From Pyrrhosoma nymphula (Eukaryota; Arthropoda; Insecta; Odonata; Coenagrionidae): a DNA stretch of 64,000 nt. The position numbers and the translations under genes were made by a program. Position 1 is the first letter of the stretch, and each line of letters starts with the position of its first letter. The notes below the pieces were generated by a model. It had not been told where the DNA came from. It made no database searches and saw only the letters and a program-made list of their open reading frames with translations. Below, one piece after another: positions 20,939 through 32,584 of this stretch. The DNA is taken from the NCBI GenBank assembly GCA_963573305.1, contig OY754327.1, positions 184,210,386 to 184,274,385 of the forward strand, in the 5' to 3' direction.

Positions 20939-21540
20939 TTACACCAAGTTACATATTAAATTCTTTACCATCAAAACAACCAAAAATTCGATATTCACCT
21001 GTTTTCCATTTATCACGATTTTTCCTCTTACATCAACTATTTGCTCCGCTAAAATAAAATCTTTGGTTTTATCAATATAAATCTTTATAGGCTTGATTTT
21101 TCTAATATTTTCTGCTGGAGTGTTAGCGTGAATTAAATGGTCAGAAGCTCCAGAGTCAAGTATCCAGTCACTGTTGATAACAGTGTCGTCTGCTTCTGCT
21201 TTACCATTCACATAACAGGCATCTATTTCAATATAAAAGCTATAGGCAACATATTCTTTATCATTATTACTACCGTTATCATTATTTCTTTCCATATAGT
21301 TAGCTTGAGTCTTACCTCTACCTCTACCAGTATTATTTTTAAAACTAAACCCATTATTCTGATGATAGTCTGTATCGCCTTGCGGATAATTTCCACGATT
21401 TCCACCGTCACGGCCTCCCCGATTATGCACTCCTCTTCCTCTGCCACGTCCAGTTTGATATGCTCCTCCTGGCTTGAAGCAGTCAGCAAATTTATGCCCT
21501 TTTAGCCCACAATTGTTGCAGTTGAAAGGGAAAGGCTTAA
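20939..21540 (-). pseudogene. Copia nucleocapsid zinc knuckle and protease
   Basis: Near 21500 the minus strand reads CNNCGLKGHKFADC, a CCHC zinc knuckle, then an Arg/Gly-rich stretch. Within 20939-21430 it reads NSDWILDSGASDHLIHANT, the Copia aspartic protease active site (D-S-G). IYIDKTKDFILAEQIVDVRG follows. A frame change separates the two parts near 21430. Confidence 0.85.
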
Positions 21541-21565
21541 ATTGCTGGTTTTGGTGTTGACTTCC

Positions 21566-22270
21566 TCAGACTCCGGCAAACGCAGTCGGTTGGAAGTTGG
21601 TACTGCTGCTCTTCGTTTTCTTCTGGTGGCTATCTTCAAATTCTTCAATATTCTGTCTAACCAGAGACATTGTTAGACTCCCAGCTGTGGCAACCGCTCT
21701 GAGTGAAGTTACTACACTCACATAATCGTCCGGCATTGATGCGAGGAATTTCGCAAGTTTATTCTTCTCACTAATTGTTTCTTCTTTGTTGGCCAACTCT
21801 CTTACATATCCATCAAATACAGTACAGAACTTTTTGAAATCTTTTTCTTGGGGATTACACTTTAAGGCCTGGTATTTACATAATAAACCCAACACACCAG
21901 CCATGGTTGAACTTTCAAATATTTCGGCCAAAGCCATCCAAACATCATATGCATTTACTTTTCCTTTCACGATATTAAAGTAGCCCCTCTTGATTCGGGT
22001 TATATTACTCTTTTAGCCGTTTTGTTTTCAGATCTCAATTTCTGCAGCTTTGCTTCTCTCTCTCTGGTTTGAGCGGCTGTTTCATCTCCGGGTTTGACTA
22101 ATAAAGGACTTCCAAACTCTCAAAAGTATTATTCACAAGGTACAATAATTCGCCTTCATCCAATATAATTTCCATTAAAAATTTCTAGTCGTCGTACTTG
22201 TTTCCGTCAAATATTTCTTAGGTTGTTCTTTCTCCTTCCATGGTTGACTTTTCTTATTTTATCTAGCTTT
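21566..22270 (-). pseudogene. Copia Gag, decayed
   Basis: The open part (21566-21970) encodes NAYDVWMALAEIFESSTMA, CKYQALKCNPQEKDFKKF and SMPDDYVSVVTSLRAV, matching the middle of Copia Gag (UBN2-like). Upstream, from ATG near 22242, the frame carries several stops (including MEGERTT then stop). It lies just downstream of the 5' LTR at 22443. Confidence 0.75.
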
Positions 22271-22442
22271 ACTTCACGCTTCACTTCTCACTTGAGGCTT
22301 CGAAAACGTAGTTGATACGCGACCAAACTGCTGGTTTCAGGCAAACCCACAAGTTTTTTTTTTCTTTCTCTTTTCTCAGTCTTCACTTTCTTCTTTCTTC
22401 ACAATCTTCTTTCTTCATTTAAGCGCATCTGGGCCCATAACC

Positions 22443-22658
22443 TGTTGTTATTTTTGGGGTTGAGGATGGGAGTAGATACACATTGGACAAATTATGTAAC
22501 CTTTTATTAAGAAGAACGTCTTTACTCTTAGGAAGACATTAATCAACAACCAACAATAGATAGGGAGAAGTAAAATGCAACAGGAATAAACAAACAAAAG
22601 AACACCGATTACATCACATTTAAACTGTGGAGAATATGAGAAATTGCTCAGTTCAACA
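22443..22658 (-). repeat. Copia 5' LTR
   Basis: A 216-bp LTR, partner of 15854-16071. For the minus-strand element this is the 5' LTR and would hold its promoter. The outer flank GTTTC at 22659-22663 matches 15849-15853. Confidence 0.9.
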
Positions 22659-24532
22659 GTTTCTTTTCTTGTGATGTGTAAGAAGGAAAGAGAGATCTGC
22701 TAAGTTCAGACGCACCATAATCCCTCGCACACAACAAATTCAAGCAGCCACGGAAAACAAAAGCCTATCTTAGGTCTCAAGGGTCTCAATCCCCGTAGTT
22801 CCTTACGTTTCTTATGACTATTTTAATTTATATGAGTATTCATTAACGTAAAGTTTCATGAAATGTCTTATTTATTTTCATTATCTGGAAGTCCTTGTGA
22901 TATCGCAATCCATATTATACTTGAAATGTGCGGTATGTTCTAAGCCATTTGGTTCCTTTCGGACTTCGGCACAATTTGTATAATTTTATAATCACACAGC
23001 TAGTTACTCTTTCCGAAAGTAAGTTATAAAAGTAAACCATGAAAAGCATTTTAGGAAGTGTTTTACACGTATTTCTTTGATCTCATAAGGTGCGTAGGTA
23101 AACCTGGAGTAGGTGGATTACAACAATAGGAGTAGGTAAACCTGGAGTAGGTGGATTACAACACACAATGAGCCTCAAGAGTGTGCGAAATCCATTACGA
23201 AATAAACAATCACCTTGGTGGGATTTGAAACTGGATCACTCTATTTCGCTCTGTAGTAACCGATAATGTCAGGCTCGAATTTTAGCGCACAACTGTCCTC
23301 GCAAAGTATTCTAGGAAAACATATTATAGGCGCGATATATTTATGCGCAAACAACTTTCATTTTAAAATGATAAGCTTTGAAATTCACGATCTTTTAGCA
23401 AATATTTTTGTGATAATTCGAGGCTCAAGAGAGGGATGTGCGGATTGAAAAATGCACCTTTCGTACTCATCCCATGCTTTTGGTGAATTCGGTCATTTTG
23501 CTGCTATCAATGCAGAACTTCACATACAAGTGTATATTATGCGTTCACTAATGGCATCATATTGTATATGTATGACTAGACTGACATCTTAGATCAATGA
23601 CCGTATCAGGTTCAAGTTAGCCCCCCTCTTTCTTCACCGCCATTACTGCATTTTTCATTCATAATTGGCCAGAATTTTCTCATGTGAGATCTTAAGGAAA
23701 AACATTCAGGATAGCACTTTCTACAATGCATTTTGTGGCATTTTTCCTAACTTCATTCCGGAAGCAGGAAATGTTTTATGACAAAGTAAAGAAAATTGAA
23801 CTAATGTCCTGTAAAAAGCGCATAATTAATCATGAAGTTTTGAAAGTAACAGATTTTGATACTGTAAGGAATTCCAGACCAAGAAAATGTAAATGATATA
23901 TTAGGGGTCAACATATCAATAGTTAATAACGCTAATTAATACGAGTAGGAAACAATATACAAAACGAAACGAGCTGCGGGGATGTCAACCAAAGAAGTAG
24001 GCATTGCATTTCCACGCTTTCTAGCAGCTGTGAACGAGAGATCATCCATTCCCATGTATGGGCTGCTTCCACACATCCACATAATGTGCAGAAACAGCTC
24101 GACCGACCACAACACTGCTTCTTCACTCCCAGTCAAATAAGAAGCCGCTGCCCCATTCCTTTGTCACTTTTTGGCAGAGTATGCCCTTTCCTCGAGCGAG
24201 GGTGATGGAAGTGGCTTCCTTTGGTTCGGAATGTTAAATGCTCTCCCGGGAAAGATTGGAAGGACCGAAGTGGTGTTGCCTCCATGCCAAGATCCTCGCT
24301 AATATAGTTAACTCACTAACTGACTAGATTGAAAGAGGTATTAAAGAGACTGGAAAAAGGAAAGTATTGGCATCGGGTTATTTTTAAGGCAACAAAGAAA
24401 CTTATTCTAACTTCCACCGCGAAACAATAATTGAGAACTGGCTGAAGTTTATGATTGAGTGGATCGAAAGTGTTCTCCTAAGCATTCCAATTTCTGAATG
24501 AAAAAGCATCGAGCTACTTCAATCCGAAGATA
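22659..24532. other. Intron sequence with no recognised element; small tandem duplication
   Basis: No coding region or transposon was recognised. At 23095-23163 a block of about 33 bp containing TAAACCTGGAGTAGGTGG occurs twice in tandem. Short frames here are not supported by any motif. Confidence 0.5.
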
Positions 24533-25700
24533 CAGTAAAACTTCGCTTTTACACTTTTGACGGGGAAGAAGGAAAAAAGTGTAAATCGTGGGAAAATGTA
24601 AATCGAGGGAAATTTGAATTTGTAAGAAATGGAAGTAAAATCATAGCCTAATGTTAAATTATCTTATTTTATTTAACAGGCAATGTTTAATATTTGATGG
24701 GTCACCAAATAGAGGCATAAATAAATGAATAAACAAAAGTTAACAAAAAATAAAAGTATTCTCATATTTTAACTTAACTTGATTTGAGGTGGAGTCTACC
24801 TACATATATTTATCTTTGCACCAAGGGCATGTATTTTTTCTTAAACAATAGTCTAGGTCATTCGTGCCTTTATGTTGGCTGTATAGGTTGTAGGCAAGGT
24901 CTTAATGTTTTTAAAACAGTAAGGCTGTGCTTGGCCCCATGGCAAGGGTCCCCTTTGAAGTCTATAGGGTCTTGTGTGGCATTATTAAAAAAAAAGACCT
25001 GTCTCGTGCACATTAAAAATGTCTTAAATGTCAAAATCACTTTGTGGGGAGAAGACCGGCTAGCTATAGCGCCTGGTGTAGTTTAGGTATCCCCGCATGT
25101 GCCTCTCGCAGGGGTTATGCGGCCGTATTTTGGGGGGGGGGGGGCATATATTCGCCACTGCCTGCTGCTCTGGAAGACTGAACCCATGTCTTCAATATTT
25201 CTTCAAGTTCATCATCCTTGGAGTATTTAATGTATTTTCACCTTTTACCAATAGGGCCGCATTCCTTGGCACTTTTCTCTATACATTTACAGGTTTTTAC
25301 AATTGTGTTTCACGTTGAACTTGGTATATCAAGTTTTTCGGCCAGGGACACGCTAGTGCCCGTATTAGAGTTAATCTCTTCACAAAATGTTGATTTTTTC
25401 TTCGAATGATAACGATTATCTCGCACGCTTGTTTGCCATGTTAAAATATGTTTCTTCACGACTGCCGTAAGTAATTGCACATTAAATAAAACAAAAGGTG
25501 AAGCAACTAAAAACGCAAGATGAATGGCATTAGTGCGCGATTTCTGAGAAATATAAAAATGATCGCTGCGAAGTATAAGTAAAAGAGTTAACATAAATAT
25601 TAACCTTTTCACCACAATGACAGTGGTAGTTCGCCAAATAACATTAATTAAATATGTTTATGGCATCCGCTACATTTTAAATATACTGTTTAAAAAGCTA
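24533..25700 (-). mobile_element. Tigger/pogo-like transposon, copy B, truncated
   Basis: TA then CAGTAAAACTTCGCTTTTAC at 24533 is the inverse of the right end of copy A (12833). The interior runs parallel to copy A in reverse: GTCCCCTTTGAAGTC near 24949, the HTH remnant VSLAEKLDIPSST near 25330, and blocks near 25620 matching 11340-11390. Homology ends at about 25700, equivalent to about 11300 in copy A, so the transposase-start end is lost. Both copies A and B lie in the same gene in opposite orientation. Confidence 0.7.
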
Positions 25701-25900
25701 GTACAAGCTAGTAAACTAGTAGTTATGAATGAAGAGCGCTAATCGAGGACTAAGTGTATGTAAATTTTAAATAGCTAGTCCACAGAGTTGTGTTTTAAGG
25801 ATTTTCATTGATGCCTTCCAATGTTATGACTGTGGCGTCCCTCATGTAGTGACTGCATTTTAAGGAATTTTTTTCATAAAGATAACTTCGGGTCATTTAA

Positions 25901-26551
25901 CACGTTCAACGCGGCATATATTTTGCAAACTCTTGCAGGTGACTGAATTTTTTTTTCGCTAATTCTTATGTAAAAAACTAAGTTAATATGGGATACGTTA
26001 ATATTTTTCGTTTTTTTCATTCAAAATATTGTGCAAAAAGGATTTTGTGTAGGACTTCATTTGACGTCCGCCGCCATCGGATAGAACTTTAAAATTATGT
26101 TGCGGGTTGCGTTGCAGCCCCTTGAAACTGCAAGCATTTATTTTTTTTTCTCGTCAAGGTTTTATAACTATTTTCTTTAAATTTTAAGGATTAATCCTTG
26201 TTATTTCTTGGGGAATATACCTATTAAAATCTGCTACATGCTGGCGAAATTTATCAACGTTCACTGTTCAAGTTTCTGCATGCGAAAAATTTCTTATACA
26301 CTAATATGATTATCGTTCATCGTAGTGAAATTTCTTCTCGCATATCTTTCACATACGTAATATATCACGGTCTATATAATGTGTATTATATATACGTAAT
26401 ATATAATACACATACTCCATGTATCACGGTCATAAACAAACTTTCACATAAAAGTCATATGATGAAGTGTTTTGAATCTTAAAATCTTGACCGAAAATAA
26501 CGAAAAACGGGGACGAAACGTGTAGCACATTATCGGAGTGTGTCTAGAAAG

Positions 26552-26589
<38 letters not shown>

Positions 26590-29555
26590 CGAATGTTTGC
26601 GTTTATATTTTGTTCCTTAGAAAATTGTGGAGGAAATCTATTTTCAGTGGAGTATGAAATAGTATAATACAAAATGTACAACAGCCATCCCATCTCTATA
26701 CTTTGTCTTTCTCCGCGCATTACTATCAATAGTGTTCTATAATGTCTATCTTTACCGACCTCAACATATACTCCCAATCTCTGTCCCTAAATCTGAGGAA
26801 CTTTCTTTCATTCTCCCTTGCCCCGTTGATCCCATGTACGATACTTTCTTTCTCTTGCCTACCCCACTTCCCAACCTGCGGCAACCGAAACTTACCACTG
26901 TTTCGAAGATCTAGTATTTATTGAAAAATATACTGATACCTGAAACGCTGCAACTTAAGCCATCCGTAATGAAAAGCATCTTTTAAATTTCCGCATCATT
27001 GAAGCTATGTAACTGGAAATGAATATATTCCCTACCCCCCCTCCCCCGGCCCAAAATTACCATGGAAGTATATCATACTTCCGAAGTCATGCTTTCTTTT
27101 CTATTACATCGTATTTCGGATTCTTTTTTAAGTTAAAATAAATTGAACTCACAATGAAACAATAAAAAAATTCAGTAATTAATACTTTCATTTTGATTTT
27201 CACTAATTTAATAAGTAAATGAATACGATTGAGTTTTTTATATTTACTACGAGATAATATTTTTTCATTATACGATATTTAAAGTTTTTAGACGTAATTT
27301 GACGCCTGCCAAAAAAGAGAAGGCTAGGATATGGTTATGCCTAATTTCTACCAAATTGAAATTGCACTGTTTTTTTTTGAAAATTGTTTACTTTACAGGA
27401 GAACATATTTATATTCTGCAGAACATATATGGTAGAATTTTCAGATAAATTTCACAGATTTGAAATTTTAGACACAATAAAAGCAAGTCAAAGTTACATA
27501 AATTACGTTAAAATCAATTTCTATGAACAATAATGATGACCATGACAAAATATTTAAATAAATTACATCAAAATTAACGTACAACAATGTTAAATAAAAC
27601 ATAAATTACACCCTATTTTTAAAAATAACAAAGAACCCTCAGATTTGATTACAAGTATTCAATCTACACTGACTATATTAGCGTTATTTATCCTTCTTCA
27701 TTAGTCTAATTTAAAATTCTAATACATACAATTTCTTGTTGTTTAAAAATTACAAAATGCATATACATAAACAACAAAGAATCTATTTATTTACATGATA
27801 TGCTCTAAAACATTTTATAGGCAAAGATAAGGAGTTCCTTCGCAGGCAGGGCTAAAATATGTTGTGTCCTTTCGTATTCCCTTGGAAGCACATTCTTTAC
27901 ACTTTCTCTGGCTACCCCGTTTCTGTCCGGGCTGTTTTGGGATTGTATTAGGAAAGTGCTTTGAAAAATCTACGGTCCTGCGGAGTGGAGAGGGATTGGG
28001 AGGAAGTGAGGCTTTGTAAGATGGTAGAAGAAGAGATTTTATCACGGAAAATCTAAAGTCATGCAAGTAATTGAAATTTAAATGATAAGAAATAATACAT
28101 TTTAACTCACCTCAAATCTATGCTCAATGCACCTGCACAACGCCACACTTGCGCAGTCCAAAATCTTCGCACAGTCGCGCAGCGAATACAAAATCCACAC
28201 GCTACACTATGAAGAGGACACTGAACTTCAAACACGGTATGAACAGAATGTGGAGTGAAAGACAACTGAGGCCAGAGAAGCAAGTGTGGGAGGTTTAGGC
28301 AAGAGTGACACCCTACCCCTACCCTAAGGGTACCCCCTACGATTTACAGTTACAAAGGACAGGGTGTTGAAACTTCGGAGGGCAGAAAATCGGAAAATTG
28401 TGAATTTTGGAATCTCTTGTAGAAAAATGGAAATACATATTTCGCGACAGGGACGGGGAAAATTTCTTTGCTTTGCCAGTACGGAGCTTTCACTACTCTG
28501 GGATCTTCTCAAGTACCTATTTCCCCAACTTGGGTCGGGGCCTAGAGGGGTGTTGAACCTTTTTCTCGACCACCGGGCGAAGATAATCTCCTCCCTTTTC
28601 TACTTGGGGTGCCCATTACGGCATGCGGTCGCGGTCAACTATTTTTTATGCGATGTTTTTTCTAAAAAAAATTGTTGCTACAGGATCGATATTTATTTAT
28701 ACTGAAATGAATTATTTTGGTTTTACAATGCCTTTACAGCTTTTAAACGAAATTCTACCGTTAATATTAAGCTCTCCAGCAACAAAAATCGTAAAAATGG
28801 TTAAATAAATAATTTCGTCATTGTATTTCGCACTCGGAAATGATTTTTACGAGTATTAACGTAAAAAGTATAATAAATTTAAAATGTCCTTATTCAAGAT
28901 ATTGGCATCTTCAGTGCGCGAATCAAAGAATCGGTACTTAGAAATTTTCACCGTGTTAATTCATGAGATGTACGGTCTACGGAACTCTTGTTTTTGGAAA
29001 TTTATGCACATATCACATTCATCAAGTACAGATATGTAGATTATATATCAATTTCGGTATTTCGGTAGTATTTCCTCACATTTGTAGCTATTTATAATAA
29101 CTATGTACAACAAAATTAAAATACTATAATAATTAGAAAAAATAGTAGACGTGTCTCGAAATTTATAATTTTCCTTCGCATAATGAACAAAATAATCAAC
29201 AAAGAAAGACGAAAAATAGGAATATAAATGTTCAGAATGATATAAAGTTAATACAAAGGAATATACCATTATAATTATTCTTAAAAGAATGTTGAATGCT
29301 CACTTCAATAGAAAATAAATCAGAAAAATAAAAATTTTACAGAAAAAAAAGTATAATAGCTATCTCAAAACGGCAAAAAGGACTACAAAGACTGGGTGCT
29401 ATTTGATGGCTGAAAGGCAAGAGGGAGGCACTGAGAGATGGCTCAGCGTAACCCAAGGCCATTGAAAAAGAAGGGGAGCAAGACTTCAATTGACGTCCTC
29501 AGTCAGTCAATAGCATGGCGTAGGACGTCAATTGACGTCCTCAGCGTTGAAAGGG
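25901..29555 (-). mobile_element. piggyBac-like element, mostly non-coding
   Basis: TTAA at 25897-25900 and 29556-29559 flank ends reading CACGTTCAACGCGG and, inverse, CCCTTTCAACGCTGAGG. TTAA duplication and 'TTCAACGC' ends are as expected for piggyBac-type elements. Inside the right end the palindrome GACGTCAATTGACGTC occurs twice or nearly so (29487-29530). The only transposase remnant is a C-terminal cysteine-rich tail (27815-28066). A TA microsatellite lies at 26558-26588. Confidence 0.65.
27815..28066 (-). pseudogene. piggyBac transposase C-terminal cysteine-rich domain fragment
   Basis: The frame encodes FSKHFPNTIPKQPGQKRGS followed by QRKCKECASKGIRKDTTYFS and PACEGTPYLCL. This is the C-terminal zinc-binding tail of piggyBac transposases (C-x2-C, then 'GxRKxTxYxCxxC...P.LC'), which helps bind the element ends. 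One expected Cys is replaced (YFSPAC). The catalytic domain is missing. An Arg/Lys-rich part precedes the cysteines. Confidence 0.75.
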
Positions 29556-30316
29556 TTAAGTAAGGCATGGTGGTTTTGAAGCCCTCAGAACAAGAGGGAA
29601 TCATAATCACAGTCTGCCAAATCATAAGAATGAACTCCAGCAGCTCGATTCTGTAAATGTCATAGGCGCCAAAAGTGTCTTAGTTAAGGCGGGGAAGTTA
29701 TGACGGGTACGGCGTGTCATCAATCTAAAGCGATTCTGTAAGCCCCCGTCATAAGCTTTTAGTCGGAGGACTCGTTCACGCCGTGCGAGCCGTTCGTGAA
29801 CGAGAAGAACCAATGAAAAACGCTCACCCAATTCAAAAAATTGACTTGCGGAAATCATACGAGCGTGTGTTTCAAGCATGAAAACGAAGTTCGTAGAGTT
29901 TATTTAATCTTATGTTATAACATATGCAAAAGAATATACTATCTTATCAGTAATTGTGATAGTGTGCCCATATTTTGAGCAATATCACTAATAAGGGCAA
30001 ATTTGCCCAACATTCATGATCTATATGCGCTGAAGAATCCCGGAGAGGTCTCGTGATGAATAGTAGGTCAATATTTGCGGTACTATTTTGAACAAAAGTA
30101 GACGAGTAAACTGTGTTTGTGCATGAAGTTGTTTATTTGAAAATTGTGCCTTAATTGCAAGTGTTAAGTTTCAAATAATGTGATAGAACGAATATAGTTC
30201 GTGGGAGTAGTAATAACCCGTGCTCATTTACATACCTATTGAGTTGTCGTTTACAAGTTTTTTAAATAATCGTCCATGTGAGACGTGCTAAGTATTACGT
30301 GAAACTGAACCGCATA

Positions 30317-30640
30317 CACCAATACGCGAGGAACATCGATGAAATTAAGTGAATTCAATAATCAACGAAGTGAGAAATCCCTCAAATTACCAATATGCGA
30401 GGAACTGCAATGAAATAAAGTGAATTCCATACTCTTCAACGAAGTAAGAAATCCCTCACATAATTACCGATATGCTAGGAACATCGATGAAATAAAGTGA
30501 ATTCCATACTCTTCAACGAAGCGAGAAATCCCTCTTATATATAATTGCCAATATGCGAGGAACAGATATGAAATAAAGTGAATACCATATTCTATATTCA
30601 GAGAAATGAGAAATCCCTCGTATATCATTACCAAACTAGT
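30317..30640. repeat. Minisatellite, 72-81 bp units, about four copies
   Basis: Units start at about 30317, 30389, 30466 and 30547, each with the theme CCAATATGCGAGGAAC, then ATGAAATAAAGTGAATTCC and GAAATCCCTC. Unit length grows by insertion of TATATA-type bases. A partial fifth unit ends near 30640. Confidence 0.8.
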
Positions 30641-31042
30641 TATTGTATCGAAATAGGTATGCACTTAATAATAGCAATACTGTCAGAATTATTGTTTAAA
30701 AACTATTTGCATACACGACGTAATTTGGTGATACCTCCGAGCATGAACATATGTAAACATGCCACCGAGCAAGTTAGCGCAAATACAAACGATCATCCTT
30801 TATTCCATTTGATTATAATGAAAGTAATACGATATGTAATTTGTACCATTTATTGAAGCTGTACTATCTGTAAATACAAACGAAATTGAGTTCCGTTACG
30901 TTGGCCCACAGCCCAAATGTCGACTGATGAACTCAACTGATGGTGCGACTCAGTGATGGGCACTAATATTGTAATATATAGGTACATTTATGCATATAGT
31001 ATCATTATAATGATTAATTAATATATTTCATGGTATTATTTA

Positions 31043-31285
31043 CTCGGACAAAAGTGAAAGATGCTTTAAAAAGGTATTATAATGATACGAAACTAATTTT
31101 AAGTATACGCGGTAAATTTTGCCTACGTAAATGTTTTATGTTTAAAGTTATGGATTTCTAGAACATTGTACATAGTTAAACATTTATTTAAGCAAAATTT
31201 ACTGCTTATAGTTAAAATTAGTTTTGTATTATGAATAACGTTTTAGCCTCTTTTACTTGTGTCCGAGTAAAATATGATGTTTTTA
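31043..31285. repeat. Imperfect inverted repeat, arms of about 105 bp
   Basis: Bases 31043-31150 (from TACTCGGACAAAAGTG) and 31170-31285 (ending TTGTGTCCGAGTA) pair in inverse at roughly 80 per cent by eye, around a centre near 31160. It lies inside the TIR element 29640-31537. Confidence 0.6.
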
Positions 31286-31565
31286 TATACAATAAATGGA
31301 GAATTGAAGGTGATAACATATAAATATCTTAAGTAATGAACAAAAATACTCCTCTTCAATGCCCGAATGACGGCTAACACGGGGTCTCCCGTACGTGTAA
31401 AGTTATGACGGAAAAAAAGCACTTAAGACGGCTATGACATTTACAGAATCGCTCCTCTGACGGATCCGTCACAGCTGAGGCGAATCCGCCATAATTCACG
31501 TGTTATGACGCCTATGACATTTACAGAATCGAGCTGCAGCAATCGTGTTAAAACAGAAAATTAGG

Positions 31566-31789
31566 TTGTGCCGTGTGACAATTTGCTTGTCATTTTATAT
31601 ATAAATTCAAGTTAAATGAATTCATGTTGTAACCTACGCCGTTCACGCGCTTTGTCTGAAGTTACTTCTGAAATCTCATCCTTACCTTGAATGTCGCGAC
31701 TAAGCCCTCGGTCCGGAGGGACCCTATGTATGATTGTTGTAATACACAAATATTTACATATCCATTTATAAAACACTTTAAAATATTCA

Positions 31790-31824
<35 letters not shown>

Positions 31825-32249
31825 GAAACGAAAATTTCGCCAATAGGCCACAATATAATAAAAACACTTGACAGGGGGTGGGGAAAGAAAAGTAAAAAGA
31901 GAGAGAGGACTTACTGGGACGTTTCGGGCATGTAGGCCCTTCTTCAGCTGTAGAAAATTGAGAAGCTCTAGAAGTGAGCAACTGCTCACTTCTAGAGCTG
32001 ACGAAGGACCAACTGGTTCGAAACGTTCCCGTAAGAACGAATTCTTTATCTTTTCCTCTTTCTCCTACCTCCTGTAAGTTTGAATTTATATATTTGTGGC
32101 CAATTGGCGAAAACTTCCAAAGATTATATATATATATATATATATATATATAACGTCCCAGTAAGTCCTCTCTCTCTTTTTACTTTTCTTTCCCCACCCC
32201 CTGTCAAGTGTTTTTATTATATTGTGGCCTATTGGCGAAATTTTCGTTT

Positions 32250-32333
<84 letters not shown>

Positions 32334-32485
32334 ATTCTTCCTATACCTTTCGCTGAAGAAGGTGGCGGCGATCCACCGAAAAATTTACAACCCGTGTGAG
32401 TGTCTTTTATGTGTTCTCATTTTAGTCACACTTGTGACAAAGTTTTTTTATATATTTGTGTTCACGCTCGTGAAAGCTTCCAATG

Positions 32486-32584
<99 letters not shown>

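Larger units (their letters stand above)
15854..22658 (-). mobile_element. Copia retrotransposon with two LTRs, internally deleted and interrupted
   Basis: LTRs at 15854-16071 and 22443-22658 begin TGTTGTTATTTTTGGGG and end TCAGTTCAACA, and are very similar. GTTTC flanks both outer ends, a 5-bp target duplication. The coding order on the minus strand is Gag (22270-21566), zinc knuckle (about 21500), protease, pre-integrase, integrase (split by a Tigger element at 17941-20362) and RT (17117-16289). RNase H is mostly deleted, leaving only a short tail. The 5' LTR is at the right, followed on the minus strand by GGTTATGGGCCCAGA, a plausible Met-tRNA-type primer-binding region. It is younger than the host intron and older than its Tigger insertion. 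Confidence 0.93.
29640..31537. mobile_element. 1.9-kb TIR element with internal minisatellite
   Basis: GCAGCTCGATTCTGTAAATG followed by TCATAGGCG at 29640 is repeated in inverse at 31509-31537. Additional copies of CGATTCTGTAAA-type sequence lie inside (29732 and 31432-31456), giving subterminal repeats. No transposase frame and no clear target duplication are visible. The interior holds a minisatellite and a second inverted repeat. It is a non-autonomous DNA element of unknown superfamily. Confidence 0.65.

Noticed and set aside
30317..30640. CRISPR-like array
   Set aside because: Units are contiguous tandem repeats without unique spacers, and the genome is eukaryotic.
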